Shown here piece by piece: positions 15,198 through 24,208 of a DNA stretch of 64,000 nt; the stretch's first letter is position 1; each line of letters begins with the position of its first letter. The DNA is taken from the NCBI GenBank assembly GCA_022791755.1, contig JAAVZR010000043.1:62001-126000 (forward strand), in the 5' to 3' direction. This DNA comes from Lachnospiraceae bacterium. GTDB lineage: Bacteria > Bacillota > Clostridia > Lachnospirales > Lachnospiraceae. The notes below the pieces were generated by a model that saw nothing but the letters and a program-made list of their open reading frames with translations, did no database searches and was not told where the DNA came from. The translations under genes and the position numbers were made by a program.

Positions 15198-15238
15198 ACG
15201 ACCTCCGCTCAATAGAAAAAACATTGTATAATAATATA

Positions 15239-15265
15239 ATATCGTCAGCTTTTCTGTTTTTATAA
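15239..15265 (-). promoter_or_regulatory. Sigma-28-type promoter of the FliK-like gene
   Basis: On the minus strand TTAT, 15 bases, GACGATAT. It diverges from the flgM promoter 25 bases away. One base in the -10 differs from GCCGATAT, and the same A-for-C change occurs before yjfB. Confidence 0.65.
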
Positions 15266-15290
15266 AGAAAAAAACATTTTTTGTCCCGTC

Positions 15291-15317
15291 TTATGAACGC
15301 CCGAAATTTGCCGATAT
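15291..15317 (+). promoter_or_regulatory. Sigma-28-type promoter of the flgM operon
   Basis: TTAT (15291-15294), 15 bases, GCCGATAT (15310-15317), about 50 bases before flgM. It probably drives the whole flgM-csrA operon. Confidence 0.8.
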
Positions 15318-15368
15318 TTTATATAAATACAGCCATATGCTACAAATGCATCATCGAAAGGAGGGCTT

Positions 15369-15686
15369 ATGGACGTAAAATTATATGGGACCAGCTCAGC
15401 CGGAAGAGATTATTCTATTTACCGCACGGCTCCCTCCGCACCGGACCCGGTCAGACGGCCGCCGGTTGGAAGCACCGGTACTTACGATCAGCTGACGCTG
15501 CATAAGACACAGTACCCGACAGATACCAGGCAGTTTGCCCGGATTCTGGCCAGAGAGGCTGCCAGAGACATTTCTTCCTCCCAGGCAGATCCGGCACGGA
15601 TCGAAGAGCTTCGCAGCCGTGTGGCCGCGGGAACCTATACTCCCGATGCCCGTCAGACGGCCCGGCATATGCTTTCTTACTCATAG
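15369..15686 (+). CDS. flgM: Anti-sigma-28 factor FlgM
   Basis: 105 residues, typical FlgM length. The C-terminal signature RIEELRSRVAAGTYTPDA is the helix that clamps sigma-28, and ARQTARHMLSYS ends the protein. FlgM keeps FliA inactive until it is exported through the completed hook. AAAGGAGGG precedes the ATG. It opens the filament operon and is itself under a sigma-28-type promoter, giving a feedback loop with fliA at 32.4-33.1 kb. Confidence 0.93.
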   Translation: MDVKLYGTSSAGRDYSIYRTAPSAPDPVRRPPVGSTGTYDQLTLHKTQYPTDTRQFARILAREAARDISSSQADPARIEELRSRVAAGTYTPDARQTARHMLSYS

Positions 15687-15703
15687 ACAGGAGATTTTCA
15701 GAC

Positions 15704-16174
15704 ATGCATTATAATAAGGAAGAACGGACGAAACTTCTCGTCGCCTTCACCCACACGCTGGATCAGCTGGCGGAGACAGCCGCGCAGCTGACGGAGGCCG
15801 AATCGGCCAAGGCCCAGGCTGCCTCTGCCAAGGAACATGATAAAATGGACTCCTTTCTTAAGAAAGAGCAGGCCCTGCTTTTGAAGCTGCGGGGACTCGA
15901 GCAGCAGAGGGTCCGCCAGACCGGGGAACTGGGATTTAAAGATCTGACTTTTCGTCAGATTCTTGCGCAGGCCGATGAAGAAGAAGTATCCGCCCTCTCT
16001 CCCATTTTTACAAAGCTGGAACGGCAGCTGGCAGATCTCACCGAAGCCAGAGAATCCGCAGACCGCATGATTCAGGTCCGTCTGCGGGAGTTTGAACATG
16101 TTCTCGGTACGGGCCGGCCCGGCGGAGGACCAGGTACGGATTCCTCATCCCATTTTCATGACCGCTATGTGTAG
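15704..16174 (+). CDS. flgN: FlgN-type export chaperone
   Basis: 156 residues, strongly helical, with the pattern LVAFTHTLDQLAETAAQLTE, LLKLRGLEQQR and LGFKDLTFRQIL seen in FlgN proteins. It would hold the hook-filament junction proteins FlgK and FlgL, encoded directly downstream, in an export-ready state. AGGAGA precedes the start. The last 25 residues are a glycine- and serine-rich tail. Confidence 0.85.
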   Translation: MHYNKEERTKLLVAFTHTLDQLAETAAQLTEAESAKAQAASAKEHDKMDSFLKKEQALLLKLRGLEQQRVRQTGELGFKDLTFRQILAQADEEEVSALSPIFTKLERQLADLTEARESADRMIQVRLREFEHVLGTGRPGGGPGTDSSSHFHDRYV

Positions 16175-16223
16175 GAAACGCCTATACGAAAAACTGATCT
16201 ATTGATTTGGAGGACAGATAATC

Positions 16224-17915
16224 ATGATACGAGCTACCTTTTCCGGTTTTAATACCGCTCTGTCGGCCATCCAGGCCAATCAGAAGCGTCTGGATATCAC
16301 CGGTCAGAATCTTTCAAATATGAACACCACAGGCTACACCCGTCAGGCGCTGGTCACCTCCAGCCTTAACTATTCCGGCCCCATCTCCCAGTACATGACC
16401 GGTGCAGGGATTCAGGTCGGTTTCGGTGTGGCCATGGATAAAGTGACTCAGATCCGGGATCCCTTCCTGGATGCCCAGTACCGCGGCCAGATGGAAAAGG
16501 CCGGATACACGGATTCCATGCAGACCTCGCTGGATTCCCTGGCTAAGGTCCTTGACGAAAGCTCCATCAAGGGCATCCGCCAGGCCTTTGACAATATCCA
16601 GTCCACTCTCACGAACCTGGCCGACCCGGCCAAGACCAATGACGCCGTCTTCGAGAGCGAACTGCGGGCCCGCATGGAAGATCTGGCGAACCTGCTGAAT
16701 AATTCCGCCGCTCAGATCGAGAAGGCCGCGGGTCAGGAATTCGAGCGCCTTGACGGTACCGGCACCAATGAAAACGGGGCCATGCAGAAGGTCAACGATA
16801 TTCTCCGCCAGATCGGTGAGCTGAACCGCCAGATCAAGCATAACCAGATCTTCGATCAGCCCAGTCTGGAGCTCATGGATCAGCGCAATGTCCTTTTAGA
16901 CGAGCTGGCCGGCTATATTCCCATCGAGGTCAAGTACCAGAAGGACGCCAATCACGCGGACGATCCCGACTGGCCTGAGGACCTGTACGTCCATATGAAT
17001 TACTATCAGGACGGCCTGCTGGTCGATCCTCCGCTGACTCTGATCAGCGGCACGGAGGGCGCCGGTCCCCAGAACTATGGCCAAATGAATATCAATAAGG
17101 GAGCCGATCCGGATCACCCTTACCTGAATACCACCGCCACTTTCACAGCTGCCCCCATCACAGGGCAGAACGATGTCACCATCTCCTCGGCCAACGGTGC
17201 GGCGGCGAATAAGAATACGTTCCGCGGCGGCTCCATTCAGTCCAGCCTCGATATGCTGGGCGGCGCTGTGGACACCAGTCATACGCCGGCGGGCATTGAG
17301 GCTGATATCCAGGTACACGGCTATCAGTATTATATAAACCATCTGGATAACCTGGCCTACAGCTTTGCCACCATTATGAATGAGATGAACAAACTTGGCA
17401 ATAACAACGCGCCGGACGCTTTTCTCCTGGTCAATAAAAACGACGGCACGACTGCCGGCATCACTGCCTCCACCATCGGCATCAACCAGAAATGGGCCGA
17501 CGGCACCGTCACCCTGGGCAAAGGGATTTCTGCTGACGGAAACAATGCCAACGACACGGCCCTGGCCATGTTAAAGGCCATGTCCTTAACCTATCCGACC
17601 AACCAGGTAAACGATCCGACCAACCGCTATCAGGGAGTGGATCTGGGCAATAAGACCTTCGCCGGATATATGAACAATATCTCTACCATCCTCGCCACGG
17701 ATTCTGCCATGAACCAGAGTAATCTGAAGACCAATGTGACGGTCCTGAACGGAATCCAGGATTCCAGAGACTCCCTCTCCGGTGTCAGTCTGGATGAGGA
17801 GGCTGCCAATATGATGACCTTTATGGCAGCGTACAACGCCGCCTCCCGGCTGATGACCACGATGGACGAGGCGCTGAATACGCTGATTAACAGCACCGGC
17901 CTGGTAGGCAGGTAA
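16224..17915 (+). CDS. flgK: Flagellar hook-associated protein 1
   Basis: 563 residues, normal for FlgK, which forms the first ring between hook and filament. The N-terminal rod/hook motif (FNTALSAIQANQKRLDITGQ, NLSNMNTTGYTRQ) and the C-terminal helix (NMMTFMAAYNAASRLMTTMD, EALNTLINSTGLVGR) are both present. GGAGGACAG lies upstream. Third gene of the flgM operon, followed by flgL. Confidence 0.96.
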   Translation: MIRATFSGFNTALSAIQANQKRLDITGQNLSNMNTTGYTRQALVTSSLNYSGPISQYMTGAGIQVGFGVAMDKVTQIRDPFLDAQYRGQMEKAGYTDSMQTSLDSLAKVLDESSIKGIRQAFDNIQSTLTNLADPAKTNDAVFESELRARMEDLANLLNNSAAQIEKAAGQEFERLDGTGTNENGAMQKVNDILRQIGELNRQIKHNQIFDQPSLELMDQRNVLLDELAGYIPIEVKYQKDANHADDPDWPEDLYVHMNYYQDGLLVDPPLTLISGTEGAGPQNYGQMNINKGADPDHPYLNTTATFTAAPITGQNDVTISSANGAAANKNTFRGGSIQSSLDMLGGAVDTSHTPAGIEADIQVHGYQYYINHLDNLAYSFATIMNEMNKLGNNNAPDAFLLVNKNDGTTAGITASTIGINQKWADGTVTLGKGISADGNNANDTALAMLKAMSLTYPTNQVNDPTNRYQGVDLGNKTFAGYMNNISTILATDSAMNQSNLKTNVTVLNGIQDSRDSLSGVSLDEEAANMMTFMAAYNAASRLMTTMDEALNTLINSTGLVGR

Positions 17916-17951
17916 TAATAACGGAAAGACGCAGAAAGGAGAACGATCATT

Positions 17952-19118
17952 ATGGCTATGCGTGTCACCAACTCCACTCTCTACAGAAAGTATACCTCCG
18001 CCGTAAATGAGGTTCACAGCCAATATAACAAGAGCATGAATAAGGTTTCCAGCGGCAAGGCCTATGAGTCAGCCGCAGAAAATCCGCTGGCCTACTATTC
18101 CGGCAAGCGGATGGATAACGAATACCAGGATGTACTGAGTAAGAAATCCCTGCTGACCGATATCGACAAGCGGCTCTATCAGCAGGAGCTGGGCATTCGT
18201 TCGATCCAGGGCACTCTGAACAGCAAGCAGGACAATGCTGCCAGCCGGATCTCCTACATCCTCAACAACACCAATAACGAGACCTCCACCACCGTGGGAA
18301 CCATCCGTGACGATCTGATTCAGAAGCAGCAGTCCATGATTAACGATCTGAACGGCAAATATGAAAACTTTTATATCTATGGCGGTAACGATTTGTCCAC
18401 CACCCCCTTTGCGCTGGATTACGATGCCGAGACTGACAAGATGATTCTCACCTATAATCACAAATTCTCCGGCGATCAGACCACCACTCAGTTTACCTTT
18501 GAGCTGGAGGAGAAAGGCGACGGCTATAATTTTACGCTGACCAGCGGTAACTGGGATGAGCTTCAGACCGCCATGGGCGAGCAGGGCCGCGTCGATATCG
18601 GCTACGGTTCCATCTATGATACGGAGACGCTCTTGGATACCTACACCGGCGGCCTCAACTTCCTCACCGGGATCACCTCCGACACCATGAAGCGGGCGGG
18701 CGGAGCCTATAATCAGGCCGATTTTGAGGAAGCGCTGACCAACAGCGCCGTGGGCCTGTTAGGCCAGAGCATCGTTACCATGAATAAATACATGAAGCAG
18801 CTGGACGGAGAAGCCGGCGGCATCTCCAAGGAGGACTTCAGCGATAAGCTGGGCAATGTCCTGAACCAGATCGAAGTGACCTCCGATAAGCTGGGCAGCG
18901 TATACAGCAATATCGGCAATAAGACCCAGCAGCTGGAGACCACTCTGGAGCGTCTGGAAGATCAGAAGATCGCTCTGGAGGAGCAGTATCAGAATAAGCT
19001 GGGGGCCGACCCCTTTGAATCGATTATCGAGATGTTTGCTTACCAGCGCTCTTACACGGCTTCCCTGCAGGTAAGCTCCAATATCATGCGCACCTCTCTC
19101 TTTGATTTCATGAGATAG
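17952..19118 (+). CDS. flgL: Flagellar hook-associated protein 3
   Basis: 388 residues. The flagellin-like N-terminus (MRVTNSTLYRKYTSAVNEVH, NKVSSGKAYESAAENPLAYY) and C-terminal coiled-coil (YQNKLGADPFESIIEMFAYQ, RSYTASLQVSSNIM) identify FlgL, the second junction protein between FlgK and flagellin. GAAAGGAG precedes the ATG. It lies in the operon behind flgK, as usual. Confidence 0.95.
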   Translation: MAMRVTNSTLYRKYTSAVNEVHSQYNKSMNKVSSGKAYESAAENPLAYYSGKRMDNEYQDVLSKKSLLTDIDKRLYQQELGIRSIQGTLNSKQDNAASRISYILNNTNNETSTTVGTIRDDLIQKQQSMINDLNGKYENFYIYGGNDLSTTPFALDYDAETDKMILTYNHKFSGDQTTTQFTFELEEKGDGYNFTLTSGNWDELQTAMGEQGRVDIGYGSIYDTETLLDTYTGGLNFLTGITSDTMKRAGGAYNQADFEEALTNSAVGLLGQSIVTMNKYMKQLDGEAGGISKEDFSDKLGNVLNQIEVTSDKLGSVYSNIGNKTQQLETTLERLEDQKIALEEQYQNKLGADPFESIIEMFAYQRSYTASLQVSSNIMRTSLFDFMR

Positions 19119-19167
19119 AGATATGCATCACGGCCTTTGGCCACTCACATGGAAAGGAGGTATTTTT

Positions 19168-19797
19168 ATGACAGGACAACTTTTAAAAGTAACCAGCACT
19201 TCTTTTCAGGCGGTTCGTATTTCACAGAACGCCCGTCTGGTTCCTTCTGATTCTGTCGATCTGGAACGAAGAAAGGCGCTTGCCCGGATGAAGGCTTTTC
19301 AGTCAAAGCATTCTTCCGGAGGAGGCAATATAGACATCAGCTATGTAAATAAAATTAACCGGACTTTTTCAGCGAATGCTTCCCATCCTTCGACGGCGCC
19401 TACACCTAAAAAGACGGGAAATAACGCCATATCCGACACGCCCCATCGCAGCCCGGATATGTCAAAGACAGCCAACCCGGCCCCTTCTGCTGTCGCGGAT
19501 ATGCAGGGCCCGGATTCATCCGATATGGCTTTGTCTTCTGTTTCCTCCACGCAGAAGCAGGTTTCTTCATCTCAGGATACACAGACGTCTGTCTCCGCTG
19601 AAAGCAACTCTGCTTACACCATGGACCGCGGAGCTTTTGAATTTCGTGTCGCCACAGGGGATCTGTCTTTTCTGCCTCCCCTTACCATGACGATCATCGT
19701 ACAGCAGCCGGAGGTTCATTTTGAATATCTGGGCGGATATCACTACGTACCGGCCAGTCTCTTTGAAGACAATGGCATTATGAATTTATCAGTTTAG
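19168..19797 (+). CDS. Unknown protein at the yviE position
   Basis: 209 residues from the ATG with GGAAAGGAGG; an earlier frame start is less likely. It lies between flgL and fliW, where Bacillus has yviE (DUF6470). Only the last 60 residues (AFEFRVATGDLSFLPPLTMT, IIVQQPEVHFEYLGGYHYVP) have a folded, beta-rich look that could correspond to the end of a YviE-like protein. Residues 60-145 are Ser/Thr/Pro-rich and probably disordered. The role is unknown; operon context says late flagellar gene. Confidence 0.75.
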   Translation: MTGQLLKVTSTSFQAVRISQNARLVPSDSVDLERRKALARMKAFQSKHSSGGGNIDISYVNKINRTFSANASHPSTAPTPKKTGNNAISDTPHRSPDMSKTANPAPSAVADMQGPDSSDMALSSVSSTQKQVSSSQDTQTSVSAESNSAYTMDRGAFEFRVATGDLSFLPPLTMTIIVQQPEVHFEYLGGYHYVPASLFEDNGIMNLSV

Positions 19798-19812
19798 GAG
19801 TGTGCATACTAT

Positions 19813-20343
19813 ATGATACTAGAGACAGATGCTTACGGAGAAATTGAATACGAGGCCGGAGATCTGATTACCTTTCCTGACGGTGTCTTCGGATTTCCGG
19901 ATCTGAAGAATTATCTTCTTCTCTCCCTTTCCGAGGGAGATGATACGATTCTTCTGATGCTGTCTGCCGAACAACCGGATATTGTCTTTGCCATCATCAA
20001 TCCTCTCATCTTTTGCAAGGATTACGCCCCGTCTCTCGGAGCTGCCGAATTATCCCTTCTGGATGCCGGGGACGATGGCGAGCTTTCTTATTATTCAATT
20101 TGTACCATACGCAGCAAGGATGACTATCTCCAGAATACGGTTAATTTAAAATGCCCTCTGGTTATTAACCCGGTCAGCCGTAAGGGAATGCAGGTGATTC
20201 TCTCTGATCCCTCCTATCATTACCGTCATAAATTCAGCTCCTTCCACTCCATAGCCGAAACAGCCAGGGAGTCCAGGGCAGAGCAGAAAGAAACACAGGC
20301 GGAGGAAATGCAAGATGCTGATAATAAGACGCAAAAAAAATGA
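19813..20343 (+). CDS. fliW: Flagellar assembly factor FliW
   Basis: 176 residues; the first 140 match FliW (YEAGDLITFPDGVFGFPDLK, MLSAEQPDIVFAIINP, NLKCPLVINPVSRKGMQVIL). FliW binds flagellin in the cytoplasm and, when flagellin is exported, is released to inhibit CsrA. The C-terminal 35 residues are an acidic, Gln-rich tail that overlaps the csrA start by 29 bases, so csrA translation is coupled to fliW. TTAGGAG precedes the start. Confidence 0.95.
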   Translation: MILETDAYGEIEYEAGDLITFPDGVFGFPDLKNYLLLSLSEGDDTILLMLSAEQPDIVFAIINPLIFCKDYAPSLGAAELSLLDAGDDGELSYYSICTIRSKDDYLQNTVNLKCPLVINPVSRKGMQVILSDPSYHYRHKFSSFHSIAETARESRAEQKETQAEEMQDADNKTQKK

Positions 20344-20590
20344 GAGCTTTTTGATCGGTAATGACGTCAGAATAACGATTCTCGACTGTGCAAACGACGG
20401 AGTGCGGGTAGCGATCGATGCGCCCAGACATATCTCTGTTTTACGGGAGGAGTTATCTGAAGCAGAGCAGTTAAACCGGGGATCTCTGGCGCCATCGACA
20501 GATTCTCTTCTCTCACTGCAAAACGCGCTTTCCAGTATGCTGTCCTCCGATCATTCGGCACAGACCAACGTGTCTGAAGACGAAGTATAA
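20315..20590 (+). CDS. csrA: Translational regulator CsrA
   Basis: 91 residues. Residues 1-50 are CsrA (MLIIRRKKNESFLIGNDVRI, GVRVAIDAPRHISVLREEL). It should bind GGA motifs in leaders and block translation of flagellin; the flagellin leader here has two ACARGGA sites. The C-terminal 40 residues, rich in Ser/Leu/Asp, form an unusual extension beyond the usual 60-75-residue protein; in Bacillus the C-terminus is where FliW acts. GGAGG lies within fliW. It ends at a shared terminator. Confidence 0.93.
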   Translation: MLIIRRKKNESFLIGNDVRITILDCANDGVRVAIDAPRHISVLREELSEAEQLNRGSLAPSTDSLLSLQNALSSMLSSDHSAQTNVSEDEV

Positions 20591-20615
20591 TCAGAATTTT
20601 CTGTTATTTAACCAA

Positions 20616-20649
20616 AATAAAAACCAACCGCTCACGGTTGGTTTTTATT
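20616..20649. terminator. Bidirectional terminator between csrA and the convergent gene
   Basis: AATAAAAACCAACCG (20616-20630) and CGGTTGGTTTTTATT (20635-20649) form a perfect 15-bp stem with a CTCA loop. A-rich left and T-rich right sides serve both strands. The stop codon of the convergent nucleotidyltransferase-like gene lies inside it. Confidence 0.95.
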
Positions 20650-21843
20650 TTTACCGGTCAGCATGCCAAACATCAGCCGCAGCCCACGGACGATCCAGTA
20701 AAACGGCAGCAGCAAAGGCGCCTTTTCCAGAAGAGGATAGAGGGAGGACATATATTTGAAATCAGGAAAAATCCATCCGAAAAACCGGCTCACCGATCTC
20801 TTTCTCTCTGCCATTTTCTTAAAGAACAGCTGGCGTTTTATCTTTCTGCTCTCCTTCTCCTCCAGCTTTGTGAGCAGTCTGTTCAGCGCAATGGCCTGGG
20901 GATCCGTCTCCTTCTCCTTTCCCTGCTCTCCCCGGCTAAAGATCCGGTTTTCCAGCGTATCAAAAGCAGTGAGATCCTCCGGCTTTTCAGATTCCCTCGC
21001 CTGCATATATTCCTTATCTTCCTTCGTTCCAAACCACATATAGGTAAGACGCAGAAGCTTATCCGCCAGAGCATCCGCACGAAATCCCTGAAGCTTCTTC
21101 ATCACATAGGTTTCATCGATCTGATCGCGCCAGGCTCTGTGGTACAGGAAAAGATCCAGCATATCACGGATCAAAAGCGCATCGGTCACATAAGCATATG
21201 CCGCGGATGCCATGCGGTACACCAGGCGATCCTCCGGAGAGAGAATCCTCACGCTCTCTCCTCCGTTGCGAATCCGCGCCCGCAAGGTAATCTCCCTCAT
21301 TTCTCTCTCATAAAAGCGGGTTTTATAGGGAAGCTTTCGGTAGATATCCACATACAGGCCGGACACACGGCGCATCCGCTCCCCGCATTCCTCGAAGTTC
21401 TGAATCGTCTCATAACCCAGGTCAATCAGATAGCCTTTTACCAGCGTAAAGCTTTCAGGACTCATATAAAGCTTCAAGGGACTCATATCTGCTGTTTCCC
21501 GCAGCTCATAGAGCCCCCGGACCGTCGTGGAAGAAAGCACGACACAGGGGATCTTCTCCATATCCAGCAATGTCAGGAGCTCTCTCTCCGCCGGCTCACA
21601 GCTGTCGCCGCTTCTCAAAGCCTCCTGATATCGTTCAAAGAAACGGCTCATCCAGCGCTCCGGAACGAGCCCCCCGTTCCCCAGGAGGCCCAGATATATA
21701 ATATTGGCAACATGATGATAATCCGAAATCCGAAACATCCGCTCCCAATCCATCCGCCCATATCTTACCTGAAGCGCCCCCTTATGCATCATTGTACTGA
21801 TCATGCTGACCAGAAAACGCCCCTCAAACAGAACTTGGTTCAT
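20632..21843 (-). CDS. Nucleotidyltransferase-like protein (NTP_transf_5 type)
   Basis: 403 residues. The pattern is that of PF14907-type proteins: helical N-terminus (WERMFRISDYHHVANIIYLG), IPCVVLSSTTVRGLYEL, then LYMSPESFTLVKGYLIDLGY, VDIYRKLPY, and a C-terminal hydrophobic end. In active nucleotidyltransferases the second motif carries Asp-x-Asp (often DIDLLV); here the equivalent stretch reads LKLYMS, so metal binding may be lost. Such genes are frequent near polysaccharide and glycan loci. It lies at the end of the fliD operon, and a role in filament-cap or glycan modification is only suggested by position. Confidence 0.7.
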   Translation of the reverse strand: MNQVLFEGRFLVSMISTMMHKGALQVRYGRMDWERMFRISDYHHVANIIYLGLLGNGGLVPERWMSRFFERYQEALRSGDSCEPAERELLTLLDMEKIPCVVLSSTTVRGLYELRETADMSPLKLYMSPESFTLVKGYLIDLGYETIQNFEECGERMRRVSGLYVDIYRKLPYKTRFYEREMREITLRARIRNGGESVRILSPEDRLVYRMASAAYAYVTDALLIRDMLDLFLYHRAWRDQIDETYVMKKLQGFRADALADKLLRLTYMWFGTKEDKEYMQARESEKPEDLTAFDTLENRIFSRGEQGKEKETDPQAIALNRLLTKLEEKESRKIKRQLFFKKMAERKRSVSRFFGWIFPDFKYMSSLYPLLEKAPLLLPFYWIVRGLRLMFGMLTGKNKNQP

Positions 21844-21980
21844 TTTGTTCTCCTATATCCATCCCCGTGCAGCCGCGAGACATCCGCCTGGCTCAAATCC
21901 GTACGCAGGAAGGCGGGAAAGGTCTCTCCTCTCCCGCCCCGTCTGTTGCCGCCGGACTTTCCGACCGCCACGTAAATCTC

Positions 21981-23312
21981 TTACGCCATCGTATTCAAAA
22001 GCATTCCCACGGCATAATAATTTGACAGGTTATAAGCTCCCTTTGCGACGAAGTTCGCAAAATATGCATACTGATTATTCACAGCACTATTGCCGGAAGA
22101 AGATGCGTTGCCGGAAGACTTGCTTCCGCCCAGATCATTGCTGACAATCCTCTGTACCGGATCCGAAAGCGCTCTGTCCGCCTTCTGAGACGCATTCTCC
22201 GCCAGACCAAACTGGCCGCCCAGCGTCTCCACCGTGAAATCATAGTCCTTCTCCAGGGCTTCCACCAGCTTTTCCTTATCGAGAACCATATCGCCGGTCT
22301 TCTTATCGATGCTGATGCCCACTGCGGCCAGCGTCTTCTCATGGGCCATCCCCCTCTGGAAGGAGGAGAGATGCGCCGCCGTCCCGGAACCGCGGCCGGA
22401 ATTAGCCTCCAGAAGATTCGTTACGGAGTTATAGCTGTCCACCAGCTTCTGTACCGCTGAGGTGATCTCATCCGTATCCACGCCGGAATAGATATTGGTG
22501 GTTCCCTCTTTCTTCAGCTCCACATCCACCCGGCCATATCCGATACTCACCTTATTGGTATCGGAGGAATAGGTCTGAGAGTATCCGTTCTGAGTCACGG
22601 TAAAGCTGGCGTCAGACGCTGCATTGACGACGGATTCCAGCCCTGCCGCCGCCCCGGTCTTACCCGATACGGTAAAGCCGTTGGCAGCTCCGGTCGCTTT
22701 TCCGGTCAACACCAGAGATACCTTGCCGTTCTCCGTGGCCAAAGAAGCCCTCACGTCGGATTCCGTGTTGCTGTTGATGGCCTTGGCAGCCTCCTGGTAC
22801 ATCTGATTGTAGGTCTTCTTCAGGCCTCTCTCATTGGTGCTGCTGATGGAAATCTTCTGTGTGCCGTTGGCTCCGGTGATCTCAAATTCCATATCCTCGG
22901 TAGCCAGATCTGCCGCATAGTTGGATGCGCTGACATTCTTCTGAGCCTGTGCAATCGAATGCACTTCCAGATTAATGTCCATTCCCGCCTCCACTTTCCA
23001 GGACTTCTTGGCTGTCGCCACCGACTCGTCTGTGGAACCGGCTTCCAGCTCCGAAAAAACATTGCCTTCCTTATTCAGCTGCAGCTTCGCAGCGGCAGCC
23101 TCCAGCCCGGTCAGCTCCGACTGATATTCCTTCAGAAAGCCTGTGACGCTTGAATAGGCCGATGTATTGGAATTCGTGGACGTTACCCTGTTAGCGGCCT
23201 GGATCGCACTGTAGGAAGATGTGGTCTTCAGGGATGACAGCTGAAGCAGGTTATTGATTGAGGAGGCATAGCCGTAACCATAACCGCCCCCTGTTACACC
23301 ATAAATTGACAT
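21981..23312 (-). CDS. Second FliD-like protein, truncated at its N-terminal helix region
   Basis: 443 residues. It lacks the usual GLASGxD start of FliD but has related parts: coiled segment SAYSSVTGFLKEYQSELTGL, a domain with MDINLEVHSIAQAQKNVSAS, and a FliD-like end (VDTDEITSAVQKLVDSYNSV, KTGDMVLDKEKLVEALEKDY, DPVQRIVSNDL). A glycine/tyrosine start (YGVTGGGYGYGYASS) replaces the normal one. It is co-transcribed with fliD, fliS and a FliT-like gene. It may be an alternative or minor cap, or a cap-associated adhesin-like protein. The call as FliD-like is firm on layout; the function is open. Confidence 0.75.
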   Translation of the reverse strand: MSIYGVTGGGYGYGYASSINNLLQLSSLKTTSSYSAIQAANRVTSTNSNTSAYSSVTGFLKEYQSELTGLEAAAAKLQLNKEGNVFSELEAGSTDESVATAKKSWKVEAGMDINLEVHSIAQAQKNVSASNYAADLATEDMEFEITGANGTQKISISSTNERGLKKTYNQMYQEAAKAINSNTESDVRASLATENGKVSLVLTGKATGAANGFTVSGKTGAAAGLESVVNAASDASFTVTQNGYSQTYSSDTNKVSIGYGRVDVELKKEGTTNIYSGVDTDEITSAVQKLVDSYNSVTNLLEANSGRGSGTAAHLSSFQRGMAHEKTLAAVGISIDKKTGDMVLDKEKLVEALEKDYDFTVETLGGQFGLAENASQKADRALSDPVQRIVSNDLGGSKSSGNASSSGNSAVNNQYAYFANFVAKGAYNLSNYYAVGMLLNTMA

Positions 23313-23338
23313 ATTTGTTCCCTCCTTTCTTCAGATTG

Positions 23339-23755
23339 TCAATTTGTGTTGCCGTCTTGTTTTCTGTAATAGGACTTATCACCTCCCGCACTCAGATTCA
23401 TGCGGCGGTCTTTGTCCTGTAGCTCTTTGAGAAGCAGGGATATCTTCCGCCGCACTTCAAAGATTTTATTTTCTTCCCAGATCTCTCCTGAAGGCGCTTC
23501 AAAGGGATCGTCGCGCATCAGTCTGCGGACCTCGCGCGCATCCTCAGCGCCTGCCCGGGACAGATCCCAGATCCGTCCCGTACAGGCGTCCAGTTCTCCG
23601 ATCTCCTCCGCCCTCATATCCAGGATCAGGGAAGCGGAAACCTCGTCGTGCCTGGCAAAGGCATCCCGAAGTTCATCCGTCAGCTCGTCGATTTTCTTCA
23701 GGCGATTGTATCGTTTTTGAAGAAGCAATAACATCTGTTCCAAGTCTACTGCCAT
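23339..23755 (-). CDS. FliT/FlgN-like small flagellar chaperone
   Basis: 138 residues, helical and charged (LLLLQKRYNRLKKIDELTDE, FEVRRKISLLLKELQDKDRR), in the position where fliT usually follows fliD and fliS. FliT binds FliD in the cytoplasm. Sequence alone gives only a helical chaperone-like pattern, so the name rests mainly on gene order. TAGGAG precedes the ATG. Confidence 0.65.
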   Translation of the reverse strand: MAVDLEQMLLLLQKRYNRLKKIDELTDELRDAFARHDEVSASLILDMRAEEIGELDACTGRIWDLSRAGAEDAREVRRLMRDDPFEAPSGEIWEENKIFEVRRKISLLLKELQDKDRRMNLSAGGDKSYYRKQDGNTN

Positions 23756-23763
23756 GGCCGCTC

Positions 23764-24168
23764 CTATCCCACTATGCTCTTGGAGGATGCCACGCGGGTC
23801 CCTGATACCTGCCGCCCGGCCTCCTCAAAGCCGTCCCGAAACTCCTGAAGCACATGGATTACCTTTTCGATTTCATCCTTACGTCTCTCCCGGCCGGCCC
23901 GGATCCGGCTCAGATCGTAGAACAGATACTCGTAAATATGCCGGAATTCCCCGCTGATAGGCTGCTCCATATCAAGGATCGAGTTCAGATAGCGGACGAT
24001 ACGGACCGTACGGCCGATGCAGTCCTCAAATACCCCGTAATCATGATCCTCCAGAGCATATTCCGCTTTTTTCAGCCGCTTGATCGCCTCATCGTAGAGC
24101 AACAGCAAAAGTTCCACGCCGGACATGGAATAAATGCTCTGTTCCTTGTATTTCTGATATCCATTCAT
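23764..24168 (-). CDS. fliS: Flagellar export chaperone FliS
   Basis: 134 residues. The N-terminus YQKYKEQSIYSMSGVELLLL followed by LYDEAIKRLKKAE is typical of FliS, which binds the flagellin C-terminal helix and stops early polymerisation. GGAGGAAGC precedes the start. Second gene of the fliD operon. Confidence 0.95.
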   Translation of the reverse strand: MNGYQKYKEQSIYSMSGVELLLLLYDEAIKRLKKAEYALEDHDYGVFEDCIGRTVRIVRYLNSILDMEQPISGEFRHIYEYLFYDLSRIRAGRERRKDEIEKVIHVLQEFRDGFEEAGRQVSGTRVASSKSIVG

Positions 24169-24208
24169 CTATGCTTCCTCCTGAAGACAATGCCTGCCGG
24201 TTTCTCTG

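Noticed and set aside
20638..21975. 445-codon plus-strand frame
   Set aside because: Antisense to the nucleotidyltransferase-like gene, which has a good ribosome binding site and family motifs; the plus frame has none.
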